A stretch of DNA of 64,000 bases from Adiantum capillus-veneris (taxonomy: Eukaryota; Streptophyta; Polypodiopsida; Polypodiales; Pteridaceae). Of this stretch, positions 31,406 through 42,590 are shown piece after piece (positions within the stretch are counted from its first letter, which is position 1; every line of letters starts with the position of its first letter). A model generated the notes under the pieces. It did no database searches. It had not been told where the DNA came from and saw only the letters and a program-made list of their open reading frames with translations. A program made the position numbers and the translations under genes. The stretch covers positions 71,305,299-71,369,298 of the forward strand of contig CM043952.1 in assembly GCA_014529385.2 (NCBI GenBank). The letters run 5' to 3'.

Positions 31406-34067
31406 ATGTCATTGACATTTCACGGCCACCACGAGACCGCAAAGCCGTCATAAAGTGCATCCATATGTGGACCATGCATGATTACCCAGGATTTGGAGTG
31501 GTATCTGGTAAGTATGCACATGTTAATTGTACTCTTTGCTTTAGGTTTATCATCTCATGTGTAACGTTTGTTTACCTCTTGGCAGGATTGGCAACATCTG
31601 GACATAGTGCATGTCCCACTTGTGTCCCTTCCCTTGTGACAGAGAGACCTCCTCTTCTTGCAGGGAAGGTGATCTATCCCAACAACCATCGCTTCCTACC
31701 TCCTTCACATCGTAGATATGCTCCCCCTATCAATGGAGTGCAGCCGTTCCATTGGAACATGGCCGATTGGGCGAAGCATTGCGAGGAGCATCATGGTACC
31801 TCACCACCTCCCAATGGGTTGCCAAAGGGTATGTCGAGATACTCAATCTTCTTGTCGCTCCCCTATTGGGCTTCGTTGAAAATTCAGCACTTATTGGACC
31901 CTATGCATGTACTCAAAAATGTTGGGCAAGCTATATGGGATCACATAGTTGGCAATAAGGATTCATTGGGTGCTAGGGAAGATTTAAGAGCCATTAGACG
32001 TCTCCCCCCTTCAGCCACGCCCCGCATGGGGGAGTGGGGAAAGATGATTCTCCCAAAAGCACCGTGGATAATGTCAAAGGCAGACCAAGAGAGAAAAAAG
32101 CAAGTTATTGCATCCATCAGAACTCCAACGGGATATATGCGGTCACTCAAAGGTGCTTTCACAAAAACCCAAAAGGGTGGCTCCACTCAATTGTATGGAT
32201 TGAAATCCCATGATTGGCATGAAATCCTTCAGGTAAGAGTAGAACAGTTTGTGGTGTCTATGTGTCCTTATATATAGGTTGACATTCACTAAGATGTTTT
32301 ATTGCTTGTAGTTTGTACTTCCCATAACTATTAGTGGTTATGGGGACACTAAGGTGAAGGCTGCAATATTCAAAGTGGGTGAGATTGTGAGGTAATGCAT
32401 TTTTTTCAAGTACTATATCATGTTGTGCATGCATGAACTTTGGAATTTTTTTTCATCTACTATATAACGTTTGCCCTGTAGATTTGTGAGCTCCAAGGAG
32501 ATAGAAGTAGAATCCATACCAGTAGCCCATCAGCTAGCACTAGAGGCAGTGTGTGCTATTGAGGATGCATTCCCATGTACAATCCTTGTTAGTAAAATAC
32601 ACCTATTGCTTCACCTTGTTGAGGAGATTGCCATCTGTGGGGTGGTTCACTCTAGATGGATGTTCTTCTTGGAGAGATTCTTGAAGACTTTAAAGGATTT
32701 TGTTAGATTGAGGTCACAACCGGAGGTATGCAAAATAAATACAATATAGATAGCATTTATACGTTATGGAGTTACTAATAAAAATATGTGGTTTTAATGT
32801 TTTCAGGCGAGCATGGCAGAAGGTTGGGTGGTGCAAGAGGCATTTGTGTATGTCTCACAGTATCTCATCACAGTGGATCCATCATTGCCTCGTCTGTGGA
32901 GTGAAGAAGAGGATCCTAGGAAGCACTCAACCATTCCCAGTGGAAAAGGATCACTCTTAGTCATGGATAGAGAGTTTCATGCCATAGTCAACAACTACTC
33001 TTTACTCAATGCCACTATCATGACCAAATGGGTCAATATGTACTTGGAAGCCTGCGCAGCTAGAGAAAGGGATAGAGATGCATGGAAGAGGTCCCATGGA
33101 GGTAGACGTGCACATCCTTTTCCTAAAGAGCTTGCAAAATATCCTGACTTGATTCAAGTAGAGTGGATCCATAATGCCATGACCAATGCCAAAGCACAAG
33201 GAGAACCAATAAGCCCTAAAGAATGGGAGTATGCACGAGGATGCTTGCGCAAGGTGAGTGTGTATATGTTATGTATGCATGTATGAAAATCACTTAATGA
33301 AATGCGATGTAACCTCTTATGCATTGTGATTGTAGGGTCTCATTTTCAACTCCATTTGGTCCGAAGGCCGACATTTTCGCACCCACAAGATAGATGAGCG
33401 TTGGACTACTAATGATTGTGGCATGATGGGAAACTTTGACACAACAACAGATGAGGTCAGATATTGTGGTACTATAGAGAGAATAATCAGAGTGGATTTC
33501 ATATCTTTTCACAAATTCCTCTTTGAGTGTCGATGGTTTGCGGGTGAGGTCAAAAGACATGAAAATAGGCTCATTATGGTGGATTCCACCCAATTCCATC
33601 GGGGAAAAACTGACAACTTGGTGTATCCTAGTAGTTGCGAACAGGTAATTTAGGCTATGTGAAATTAACTTAAATTAAAAATTTAAGTTATGTATATCAG
33701 CTTATTCTTAGTGTGTGAAGTACAGGTCTTTTATGTGCCATGTATATATCAAAGAAGACTTTGGTATGTCATTCCAGTCACGCCGCGGGGTAGATATATC
33801 TTTGCAGAGACGGACATTGAGCCAGTAATTGATCCCACCATACCATCACCACAAGATGCAGAGGAAGATGTAGTAGAAGTTGAAGAAGGTCAGCCAAGCC
33901 TTGCAAATAGTCATCTTGAGGAGGAGGAAGAGGGAGAAAGCGATGATGATTCTACAGGAGGTGATGGAGAGGAGGAAGAATCTCTAAATTTGTTTATTGA
34001 TTTGAATACTATGGGTCTAAATATGGATCCTAGTGCTTGTAGAGATCTTATACAAGATGAGAATTAA
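31406..34067 (+). CDS. CACTA-1 TNP2 transposase, 3' half with eight exons
   Basis: The frame resumes as DISRPPRDRKAV. Exons by GT-AG and phase: to 31507 (MWTMHDYPGFG), 31586-32232 (SGHSACPTC; LLDPMHVLKNVGQAIWDH), 32312-32391 (LPITISG), 32482-32725 (IHLLLHLVEEI, RWMFFLERFLKTLKDFVR), 32807-33253 (AEGWVVQEAFVYVSQYL), 33336-33644 (CGMMGNFDTTTDEVRYCG, FHKFLFECRWF) and 33726-34067 (VFYVPCIYQRRLWYVIPVTPRGRY). These cover the TNP2 core end, DUF4218 and DUF4216. The protein ends in an acidic tail (EEEEEGESDDDSTGGDGEEEES) and LFIDLNTMGLN. This half has no internal stop, unlike the 5' half, so it was disabled mainly by upstream stops and the LTR insertion. Confidence 0.9.
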
Positions 34068-34463
34068 TAAAACTCTCCATTCTTTCACTTGGTGTAGTAT
34101 ATGATTAATTTGCAAATGTTTCGTTATGTGCTTATGAATAGTATTTGTAATGGTTTTGTTGTGAGTTCAATGATTTATGTATAGAATTTTTAGAGTGAAA
34201 GAGAGATTAAGTGAAGTGAGCAAGCATTCTGGAGAGTGTAGGAGTTGTATTGGATTCAATGGAAACCCGCGGGAGAAAGAGGGGGAAGGGGGTCAAGCCT
34301 GTGTTAGCGGTAATGTGAGCGGCAATAATCACGGAAATTTACACGGTAATATTTGCGGTAAAGTGCCGCTTCAGCATCAAAAGGATTCTCTCTCCTCATT
34401 TTGAATTCCTCTCTCTTGTTTTGCGGTAATGGCCCGCGGTAAACACCACGATCTCTCATAGTG
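34068..34463. repeat. CACTA-1 right subterminal region
   Basis: The 3' UTR is followed by motifs gcggtaatg, gcggcaataa, cacggtaata, gcggtaaagt, gcggtaatgg and gcggtaaac (34306-34442), then the terminal inverted repeat ending tctctcatagtg. These match the left-end motifs. Confidence 0.82.
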
Positions 34464-34466
34464 GAT

Positions 34467-34708
34467 AGGCCAGTGGAATTTGCATCTAGAGATGCCACCG
34501 TTAGCAACCAAGATATTTGTTAGGAGATAGTGACATTCACAAGACAAGAGCTTGCTCTTATGGTGGATGCAATTGGAATGGAGTTTAGCAAGGTTAAGGA
34601 AAGCATGGGAGCAAAGCTTGCGAAGAAAGAGCAAGAAGCATTTAGACTATCGCAAGCAGAGACCCCTCCCTTGACCACCACAAGAGTTGAAGTGCAACTT
34701 AACAAAGC
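34467..34708 (+). other. Flank fragment with a short open frame
   Basis: A frame reading VTFTRQELALMVDAIGMEFSKVKESMGAKLAKKEQEAF runs from about 34530 to the inversion junction at 34708. It looks like a helical fragment of an unknown gene or gag-like leader. No family is recognised. The sequence was originally continuous with about 39799-39770 (read on the minus strand). Confidence 0.4.
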
Positions 34709-35275
34709 ATGGAGCTCCCGCCTTGCTTTACTCTCACCACCTCACACTCACCTTGTTGCATCAACTTCACACTATGAAATGTGTGTAGAAATGGCCTCCT
34801 TTTATAGGCCAAAAGGGCTGCCCTCTCTCATGAGAGGCAGCCATATGTAGCCGCCCTTGTGTAGTTAAGTCCAAATCGGACCCTCTAATCCGCCCATGTG
34901 TGGCCGCCCTTGAGAAGACAAGTCCGCTTTTGAATTCAGCCACCGGCCACCGGCCATTGACTTCCGACCACCAGCCATCGGCCATTGACTATCGGCCACC
35001 GGCCAACCGACGATTGTTTTCGACCACTTTTCGGCCGCCGTCCGGCCATAATATTCCGGCGATAAGAAATATTCGGGTGAGGGAAAAAAAAGGGTCTCGG
35101 GGGCTTCCGCTCCCGAGGCCCCTAAAGTTGCCCCTGATTTTTTGCCGTGAAAATTTTGGTTTCCAGTGAGTGATTTTCCTTCACGCACGATGGCTTCTCC
35201 TCATAATGGGGGCCTTAAAAATGTGCGCTTTTACCACAGAAAATTACAAGGGTAGATCAGGCTCCATACTCAACA
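34709..35275 (-). repeat. Copia-2 left LTR, truncated by the inversion breakpoint
   Basis: It starts abruptly at atggagctcccgcc, which corresponds to about base 210 of the Copia-1 LTR, and ends ctccatactcaaca next to the polypurine complement atctcccacttgg. Confidence 0.88.
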
Positions 35276-35335
35276 ATCTCCCACTTGGAGACTGATCTCC
35301 AAACCAAACTTGTGACTGCTTTCCATTCTGGCTTC

Positions 35336-37351
35336 TTATCCTTGAATGCCGATTGAAGATGAGCAAAAGCTCAACTTCTCCTTGTGGACCACCTTTGTAA
35401 ACATGTCTGCAGGATTTTCACTTGTATGCACCTTTCCTAGCTTTAGCTGTCCCTCTTCCAAAAGAGTGCGTATGAAGTGATATCTCACCTCAATATGCTT
35501 TGTCCTTGAATGAAAGGCTGAGTTCTTCGCAAGATGGATAGCGCTTTGGCTATCACTGTACAAGAAACAATTGTCTTGTTTGAATCCAAGCTCTTCTAAG
35601 AATCTGTGAAGCCACATAATTTCTTTGCTTGCCTCCGTCATTGCTACATACTCTGCTTCCGTGGTAGAAAGTGAAACCACTTTCTACAACTTTGAAGCCC
35701 AGTTTACTGTTGTGCCTCTAACCGTTAACACATAGCCAGTAGTGCTCCTTCGAGTATCTTTGTCACCTGCCATATCTGCATCAGCATACCATTCTAGAAA
35801 AATATCAGTTCCTCCAAAATACAAAGCATTTGTTGTTGTCCCTTTTAGATACCTAAGTATCCACTTCACAGCTTGCCAATGCTCTTTACCTGGGTTGTCC
35901 ATGAACCTACTCACAACTCCCACTGCATGTGCAATGTCTAGCCTTGTCGAGACCATAGCATACATTAGACAACCTACCGCTACAGCATATGGAACTTTAG
36001 ACATATAGGCTATCTCCTCTTGTGTCTTTCGACACATATCCTTTGTTAGTTTAAAATGACCAGCCGAAGGTGTAGAAACTGGTTTTGCATTTTGCATTGC
36101 AAACCTTTCTAGTACCTTCTTGATGTAATCTTCTTGAGATAGTTTTATTGTCTTCTTCGTCCTGTCCCTTGATATTTTCATACCAAGTATCCTATTTGCA
36201 GCACCTAAATCTTTCATTGAAAAAGATTTAGACAGCTCCTCTTTTAGGTCTTTGATGTCCTGTATGTTAGTACTTGCAATCAACATGTCATCAACATACA
36301 ACATTAGGATGATGAATTTCCCATCTCCCAAATTCTTCGTGTAGACGAAGTGATCCAAGTTGCATCTTGTGAATCCATGATCCAACATCCATCGATCAAA
36401 CTTCAAGTACCATTGTCTTGATGCTTGCTTTAAACCATACAAGCTCTTCTTTAATCTTCGAACCATTTTCTCCTTGCCTTTTACTTCATACCCCTTTGGT
36501 TAAAGCATGTAGATTTCCTCCTCTAAGTCACCGTGAGGGAATGCAGTATTTACATCCATTTTCTCGAGATTTAGATCATGAGCAGCCACAAGGCTTAAGA
36601 CAAGCCTAATTGAGTTCATTTTTACAACAGGAGAAAATATTGCATTGAAGTCAATACCTTTCTTTTGAGAAAACCCTTTTACCACAAGCCTAGACTTGTA
36701 CCTTTTCTTCCCACCTTCTTCTTCCTTCAGCTTGTACACCCATTTGTTTTGAAGTGCCCGTTTACCTTTAGGCAACTGAACCAACTCCCATGTTTGGTTG
36801 CGATGTAGTGAGTCCATCTCCACTTGCATGCTCTTCGTCCATTCTTCTTTGGATTCATGTTGCATAGCTTCTTCGTATGATTTTGGCTCTCCAGAATCTA
36901 AGATCAAGAGATGGTTGAAGGAAGGAACAAACCTTTCTAGAGGTCTACTTGCTCTTGTAGATCTTCGGGGAATAGGTTGAGGCTCCTCATAAGGTTGACG
37001 TTGTTGCACATTGTCACCGTTTGCAGTCCTTGAGTCTTCACCGTCCTCAAGCTCTATGTACTCATCACCTATTTCTTTTGTTTGATTTCTTTCCAAGTAA
37101 TCTTTGTACATATTTTGTTCGTTAAAAATTACATCCCTACTCCTTAAGATTTTACCATCCTCAGGATTCCATAGGCGATACCCAAAGTCACCTTCTCCAT
37201 AGCCAATGAAGAAACACTTTTTGGACTTTGCATCTAGCTTTGATCTTAGGCTTCTATCTATGTGCATGAAAGCCTCACACCCAAACACTTTGAGAAATGC
37301 ATAATTCACGTACCGGTTTACCTGTCCATGCCTCTTCTGTAACTCCCCCAT
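35336..37351 (-). pseudogene. Copia-2 integrase end, RT and RNase H, with stops
   Basis: Segments in order are: 37351-36500 (VNYAFLKVFGCEAFMH, RT start RNQTWELVQLPKGKRAL, MDVNTAFPHGDLEEEIYML), 36466-35684 (LKKSLYGLKQASRQWYLK, ILMLYVDDMLIA, SRFMDNPGKEHWQAVKWIL and the TTTNALYFGG stretch missing from Copia-1) and 35680-35336 (STTEAEYVAM). Two breaks are Gln-to-stop: after YML (CAA to TAA at about 36500) and in SKL*KVV (CAG to TAG at about 35683). A 4-bp insertion near 37305 shifts the frame between integrase and RT. Confidence 0.9.
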
Positions 37352-38387
37352 CCAATGCCGTTGAGGGTGACCGATTGATTAAGTACACAGACGTACTTAC
37401 AACTTCCACCCAAAGCTCAAGCGGTAGGTCTGCATGTAGCCGCATGATTTGTGCTCGCTCCATGATTGTCATGTTCATCCTTTTCAAAATCCCATTTTGT
37501 TGAGGTGTTCTTGGGGTTGTTCTTTGCCTCTGAATACCATTGCTAGCAGAAAATCTTTCAAAAGCTTGGCTGCAATATTCGCCTCCATTGTTGGATCTAA
37601 GGCATTTAACCTTGGTACCTATTTCATTCTCCACAAAGGCTTTCCACCTTTGAAATATGGAAAATACATCGGACTTATTCTTCATGATATAAACCCATGT
37701 TTTTCTAGTCGCATCATCTATGAATGTTACATAGTACAATGAGCCACCAAGTGATGGTGTACTTGCAGGACCCCAAACATCAGAATGAGCCAACTCAAGT
37801 TTTTTATTTTTTCTTTCATTTCCTAAATTTTGAAATTTCACCCTCTTTTGTTTACCATAAACACAATCTTCACAGAACTCTAAGTCCACTTCTTTCAAAC
37901 CTGGTAGAAGCTTCTTTGTTTGAAGAATTTGCATTCCTTTGGCACTCATATGCCCAAGCCAGTAGTGCCACACCGCACTGTCAACCTCTGTAGTTGCTGA
38001 ACAAGCTGAAGGTTGCGTGCTAATAGTACACAAGTAAAGTGTACCGACTTTTTCTCCCTTGGCAACCAAAAACGATCCCTTTGAGATCTTCCACCGTTTG
38101 TTTCCGAATGCAATGTTGTGACCTTCATCGTCCAATTGTCCTGTAGAGATCAAATTTTTGCGAAGAGAAGGAACATGCCTAACATATTTAAGCTTCCACT
38201 CATTTCCATTAGAAGTTTTGACAGAAACTGTACCTTTGCCGACAATTTCACAAGCTTCATCATCTCCCAAGTATACATACCCAAAATTACCTTTGGTGTA
38301 ATCTTGGAAATGTTGCTTGTGTGGTGTCGCATGGAATGAATCCCCGGAATCTACTATCCAGGAATTAGATTCTCCTGTGCTTAGCAC
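37275..38387 (-). pseudogene. Copia-2 protease and integrase
   Basis: This open frame has NSWIVDSGDSFHATPHKQ (protease active site kept), WHYWLGHMSAKGMQIL, YYVTFIDDATRKTWVY and RSNNGGEY, where Copia-1 has KSDNGGEY. The second catalytic Asp of integrase is therefore Asn. It reads straight through the position of the Copia-1 premature stop. Its end overlaps the downstream frame because of the 4-bp insertion. Confidence 0.88.
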
Positions 38388-38977
38388 TTGATGATTCTCA
38401 TGTGCTTCTCCTTCGTATTTCCTCGCTTAGGAGAACACCCACAACATCATCAAACTTAAGAGTATTTGTGCCAGAAATAGAATTAGTTACAGCCCCATCA
38501 CAAGGATGTCCCAACTATCCGGTAGAGATGATAGTATAAGGAGAGCTTGCACTTCATCATCAAAATTGATTTTCACCGATCGAAGTTGACTTATGTTTGT
38601 GTTAAAGTCATTTAGGTGTTCTGCCAATTGAACTATTCTCTGCCATCTTTAGATTGAACAAGCGCTTCATAAGAAATACCTTATTGGATGCCAATGGTTT
38701 CTCTTAGAAACTTCGTCAAGTGACTTCATCAAGTCCTCGGTGGTCTTCATCTCCGAAACATTGAAGGCCACCGTTGACGCCAAGCTTAACTGGATTGTTC
38801 CCAGTGCCTTTCGATGAAGGACAATGCCATTGTTGCGGGCTTCTTTGCAAGACCGCCTAGTGGCAAATAGAGGTCCTTCTGGTAGAGATAGTCTTCAATC
38901 TTCATCTTCCAATGTTGATAGTTTTTTCCGTTGAACTTCTCAATCTTGAGCTTCCCTTCCTCCGCCATAACTCCCAC
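38388..38977 (-). pseudogene. Copia-2 gag remnant, zinc knuckle deleted
   Basis: It starts MGVMAEEGKLKIEKFNGKNY at 38977. The frame is lost near 38786, and further gag sequence is readable only in shifted frames. About 280 bp that encode the CCHC knuckle in Copia-1 are absent: aggaattagattctcctgtgc joins two sites that are far apart in Copia-1. Confidence 0.82.
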
Positions 38978-39028
38978 TCAATTCAAGGAATCCTTTCCTT
39001 GAGATAACTTAGCTACGAGCAAACCTTG

Positions 39029-39040
39029 CTCTGATACCAG
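39029..39040 (-). other. Copia-2 primer binding site
   Basis: The plus strand reads gctctgatacca before the LTR start, the complement of the initiator tRNA-Met type site. Confidence 0.85.
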
Positions 39041-39041
39041 T

Positions 39042-39127
39042 TGTTAGGAAATAACACGTAGCTAAATAGGCAATTGAGTAGATTACTTAATGGAGAGAGA
39101 CAGATTTACATACACGAGATTATAGAG

Positions 39128-39158
<31 letters not shown>

Positions 39159-39769
39159 TACACACGATATACGTGGTTCACCCAATGTGGGCTACGTCCA
39201 CGGGAAAGCAGCCACTCAATGGCTTTAGTACTTAAAAACAAGAAGTAGTTTACAAAGGGATTATACCCTTAATGGAGCTCTCACCTTGCTTCACTCTCAC
39301 CACCTCACACTCACCTTGTTGCATCAACTTCACACTATGAAATGTGTGTAGAAATGGCCTCCTTTTATATGCCAAAAGGGCTGCCCTCTCTCATGAGAGA
39401 CAGCCATATGTAGATAAGTCCAAATCGGACCCTCTAATTCGCCCATGTGTGGCCGCCCTTGAGAAGACAAGTCCGCTTTTGAATTCGGCCACTGGCCACC
39501 GGCCATTGACTTTCGACCAATGGCCACCGACCATTGACTACCGGCCACCGGCAAACCGACGGTTGTTTTCCGACCACTTTCCGGCCGTCGTCCGGCCATA
39601 ATATTCTGGTGATAAGAAATATTCCGGAGAGGGAAAGAAAAAGGTAATTTTGGTTTCCAATGAGTGATTTTCCTTCACGCACGATGGCTTCTCCTCATAA
39701 TGGGGGCCGTACAAATGTGCGCTTTTACCACAGAAAATTACAAGGGTAAATCAAACTCCATACTCAACA
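39042..39769 (-). repeat. Copia-2 right LTR
   Basis: The 728-bp complete LTR (tgttagg...ctcaaca) is shorter than the Copia-1 LTR near its end, where ggcctccgcccccgag-type sequence is missing (about 39640). Confidence 0.92.
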
Positions 39770-39799
39770 ATTAAATGTTAAGAAAGACCCTGCACATCT

Positions 39800-39900
39800 T
39801 AATCCCTTCGTAAACTACTTCTTGTTTTGAAGTACTAAAGCCATTGAGTGGCTGCTTTCCGATGGACGTAGCCCACATTGGGTGAACCACGTATATCGTG

Positions 39901-39947
<47 letters not shown>

Positions 39948-40031
39948 CTATAATCCCATGTATGTAAATCTGTCTCTCTCCATTAAGTAATCTACTCAAT
40001 TATCTATTTAGCTAGGTCTTATTTCCTAACA
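39800..40031 (+). repeat. Displaced, inverted first part of the Copia-2 LTR
   Basis: Read on the minus strand it is tgttaggaaataagac ... through gtagtttacgaagggatta, matching LTR bases 1 to about 205. It contains a CT microsatellite of about 40 bp (39905-39947). It is followed by ttaat (40032-40036), the reciprocal target duplication. The 30 bp between it and the right LTR (39770-39799) are original flank, starting attaa. Confidence 0.9.
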
Positions 40032-40036
40032 TTAAT

Positions 40037-40378
40037 TTCGATACGCCAAGGCAGTTACAGTCCCACTTTTTAATGCATCCTGAGATTGTGGGCGTTCCGA
40101 ATGTGGCTAGCAGTTCCTCCACTATCCCTATGCTACAAAGTGTTTGACGATTGGAGCGGCCATTATATGGTGCCATGTGGACACTATTATCATCTTATAT
40201 TCTTGGTGAGGCAAATGAAAAATATATCCATATGCGCATTGTGCAATGCAGCAACTAATGAAGGCCTATATACCATACTTGGAATGGCCAACGAATAAAA
40301 ACCACCAGGGTTGCAAGAGGGAAACTCCTAGTGTACGCATAGTTATATAAGGGCGTATTGAACACTGAACCCCCCGAG
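40037..40378. other. Flank between Copia-2 and CACTA-2
   Basis: There is no convincing gene. A 70-residue frame (40086-40298) has no recognised domain. It ends with the trinucleotide gag (40376-40378), the CACTA-2 target duplication. Before that insertion it was joined to 53292 onward. Confidence 0.5.
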
Positions 40379-40429
40379 CACTACAAGAGGTTGTGTGCTC
40401 TTGTGACGCTGTTAGCGATGGAAATACAT

Positions 40430-40620
40430 TGGGTTTTTATAACCCCCGGCGTCGCTAAAACCGTTGCTAATAGCGTCGCTACGAGAGCGTCGCTATATGC
40501 GTCGCTATAAGCGTGGCTATATAGCGACGCTTATAGCGATGGTCATAGCGATGGTTACACAGAAGTCTATAGCGACGCTCCACAGCCATAAATAGTGACG
40601 CCCGAGAGAAATTTTTTTGG
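40430..40620. repeat. CACTA-2 left subterminal repeats
   Basis: About ten motifs of the form (t)agcg(t/a)cgct or tagcgatgg lie in both orientations between 40410 and 40602. They correspond to those at 53168-53265 at the other end and are likely binding sites for the TnpA-like protein. Confidence 0.82.
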
Positions 40621-40955
40621 TGACAGGGCATTGAATGCCCTGCCACCCATCAACCATATTGTACTTGATTCACTTTTTAAAAGGGGTGCAAGGGTAGATA
40701 ATAGACCCAAAATAGTCACCCACAAGACACATTGTTTGCAAAATTGACAATTGTACACATCATAGGCAAAATGAATTGATTGGCAAATCTAATAATGACA
40801 ATTGTACAACATCATAGGCATAAAGAATTGATTGGCAAAATGAACTGCGGTGACAAATGTAATAATATACATGGTTCAAAAAGACGTATAAAATCCTTCT
40901 CATGATACATAAGCTATGAGAAACCCTAAACTAATGCTATCTAGCTACGGCTAAA
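40621..40955. other. CACTA-2 left untranslated region
   Basis: Between the subterminal motifs and the last TnpA-like exon no gene was seen. A short repeated phrase (caaaatgaattgattggcaaa) occurs twice near 40768 and 40819. Confidence 0.5.
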
Positions 40956-41399
40956 CTGACGTCGTCTAGTCAGACGTCTCATCGCGTCCAAGCGGCGTAT
41001 CTGTTGGATTCTGCAAAAAAAGACAATAAGACAGCTTTCAGTAAGTATAAACATATAACGACATTTATAAAACAATACAAAAAATAGAAAAGAGTAAACC
41101 CTAATACTAACCATGCCGCCGCGAGAACTGAGAATGTCCATCAGGGCGTTTAAGCCCTTCCTGCCTGCGTACTTGCGCTCGTACGGTGTGGGATCACGTC
41201 CTGTCATCGACCACTGTCAAAACATACAAAGATTTCATTATGTTAGAATTAAAAAACTCATATACCCTAAACTATCAAACATAAAGAGCAATGGCAAAAC
41301 ACTTACAAAATCGGCCTCAAATGATGCCCATCCACCGCTCCCCAAGTGGTGCGAGCTCCTTGCCTCTACTCGCGCTCTAGCTGCATCCTTTTGTTGATT
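40956..41399 (-). pseudogene. CACTA-2 TnpA-like gene, 3' exons
   Basis: The reading continues from the 5' part across Gypsy-2. The first exon remnant reads NQQKDAARARVEARSSHHLGSGGWASFEADF and ends in GTAAGT, a pattern typical of the plant En/Spm Ptta-type (PF03004-like) domain, in which nR..H..GS is conserved. The next exon (about 41214-41113) reads WSMTGRDPTPYERKYAGRKG. The last (about 41010-40956) ends NPTDTPLGRDETSD. Introns are GT-AG. The protein would bind subterminal motifs in the nucleus. The gene is split by the LTR insertion. Confidence 0.7.
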
Positions 41400-41404
41400 C
41401 CACT

Positions 41405-42558
41405 TGTAATAGGACTAATATTTGAAGTTCTTAAAGTCAAAAAGAATGTAGCAGGACATATCTTTCGTTAGCACGATTTGAAAGATTGTTGAATAGTCTA
41501 TTAAATAGAGCTTATACGAATGAGTTGAGATATTAAGAGAGAACATATATTTCTTTTTTTTAAATAATACACTAAAGACGGATTTGATAAAAATTAATGA
41601 ATAACAGATAGTCTGTCTATGAACCGTAAAATTGAGATTTTTATTAATATCAATGTTTTATATTTATGTGTTTTAGCTTAAAATGCATGGGTAGGCTTAA
41701 AATAAGTTGTACTAGTAGTGGAGACCCAAAAATAGAGGTTTTATGAGTTGCGACCTAAAAGTTACGTTTTTAGCCGAATAGAGATGTTTTTAGCAATTCT
41801 GTCCGCGTTGCGTTGTAGACCAGACCTATTCCCGTCGTTTTGAGTACCTGGATCGCTCTGTTCTGAGCTCGTTTAAAAAGTTATGATAAAAACAAACAGA
41901 AGGCAGCAGCAGTGTAGTGTACACAGGGATAGACAGACATACAACATCATACAGTTCTCCCTGCTATCAACCAAGAAGTGGATTGTTTCTTCATGGTAGA
42001 GTATGGAAATTGAGATTATGAAGGTATATAATTATGTTTTTTTACTTTGATTATAATGTTGAATTGGTTGCACGAGTATGTTCTTTTGGCTATTTTGTAG
42101 GCGATGCAGAAATCAATGTGTGAAACAGGATCTGTGCAAAGTGTCATGATAGAAATCTAACCTTTACGGATCGCTTAGCGATCACGTTCTTATATTATTC
42201 TCGCAGGTATACTTGGTACGAAAATTGTGCAGGCTTTTCGAGGAAAAGAAAGATAAAAGCACGACGGGTGGTGCGTTTGGGGATCATTCACCGATCTCTT
42301 CTTCTGCGAGTGCGAGTGCGAGTGCGAGTGAGAGTGAGAGTGCGAGTGAGAGTGCGAGTGCGAGTGCGAGTGCGAGTGAGACGCTGCATGCAGGCGAACT
42401 GAAGCTCGGGGGTGGTCGGGAGGTTCGAGCTCCATACAACGGAGTGCGCCCATATATTTTGCTCCTCTGTTGTATCAAAACTCTACAAAGATTCATCAAT
42501 ACAAAGATCTCTTTCTCTATCTTTTGCTATCGATCTCTATTATTCGGTTCCCGTGACA
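41405..42558 (+). repeat. Gypsy-2 5' LTR with GAGTGC hexamer array
   Basis: The 1,154-bp LTR contains an array of gagtgc / gagtga units at 42307-42381. Frames across the array give Ser-Ala-Ser or Ser-His repeats that are not genes. Confidence 0.95.
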
Positions 42559-42560
42559 AT

Positions 42561-42572
42561 TGGTATCAGAGC
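42561..42572 (+). other. Gypsy-2 primer binding site
   Basis: The sequence tggtatcagagc, two bases after the LTR, is complementary to the initiator tRNA-Met 3' end. Confidence 0.92.
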
Positions 42573-42590
42573 AAGCGGTTGACTCTGGAC

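Larger units (their letters stand above)
19363..34463 (+). mobile_element. CACTA-1: En/Spm-type DNA transposon with TNP2 and TnpA-like genes
   Basis: The left end is CACTATaacatatgcac and the right end is the complement of CACTATgagagatcgtg. Both are flanked by the 3-bp duplication gat (19360-19362 and 34464-34466), as expected for CACTA elements. Subterminal zones at both ends are packed with gcggtaat / attaccgc motifs. It carries a TnpA-like gene on the minus strand and a TNP2 gene on the plus strand, divergent around a repeat-rich centre. Span is 15.1 kb, or about 8.7 kb without the inserted LTR element (25034-31405). Internal stops suggest it is no longer autonomous. Confidence 0.93.
34709..39769 (-). 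mobile_element. Copia-2: relative of Copia-1, inverted and decayed
   Basis: It has the same family, order and strand as Copia-1. The right LTR is 39042-39769 and the left LTR (34709-35275) lacks about its first 210 bp. That missing piece lies inverted at 39800-40031, outside the right LTR. If 34708-39799 is flipped back, a full element flanked by the duplication ttaat is restored, so the segment was inverted after insertion. The ORFs carry stops, a 4-bp insertion, a gag deletion and an integrase active-site change. Confidence 0.9.

Noticed and set aside
40086-40298. hAT C-terminal dimerisation domain on the plus strand
   Set aside because: A loose match (LRLWAFRMWLAVPPLS) is on the opposite strand to the hAT gene and outside the inverted segment, so the resemblance is probably accidental.
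40410-40610. Possible miRNA hairpin in the CACTA-2 end
   Set aside because: The inverted motifs are explained by the subterminal repeats of a CACTA element. No single long stem with a mature-arm pattern was seen.
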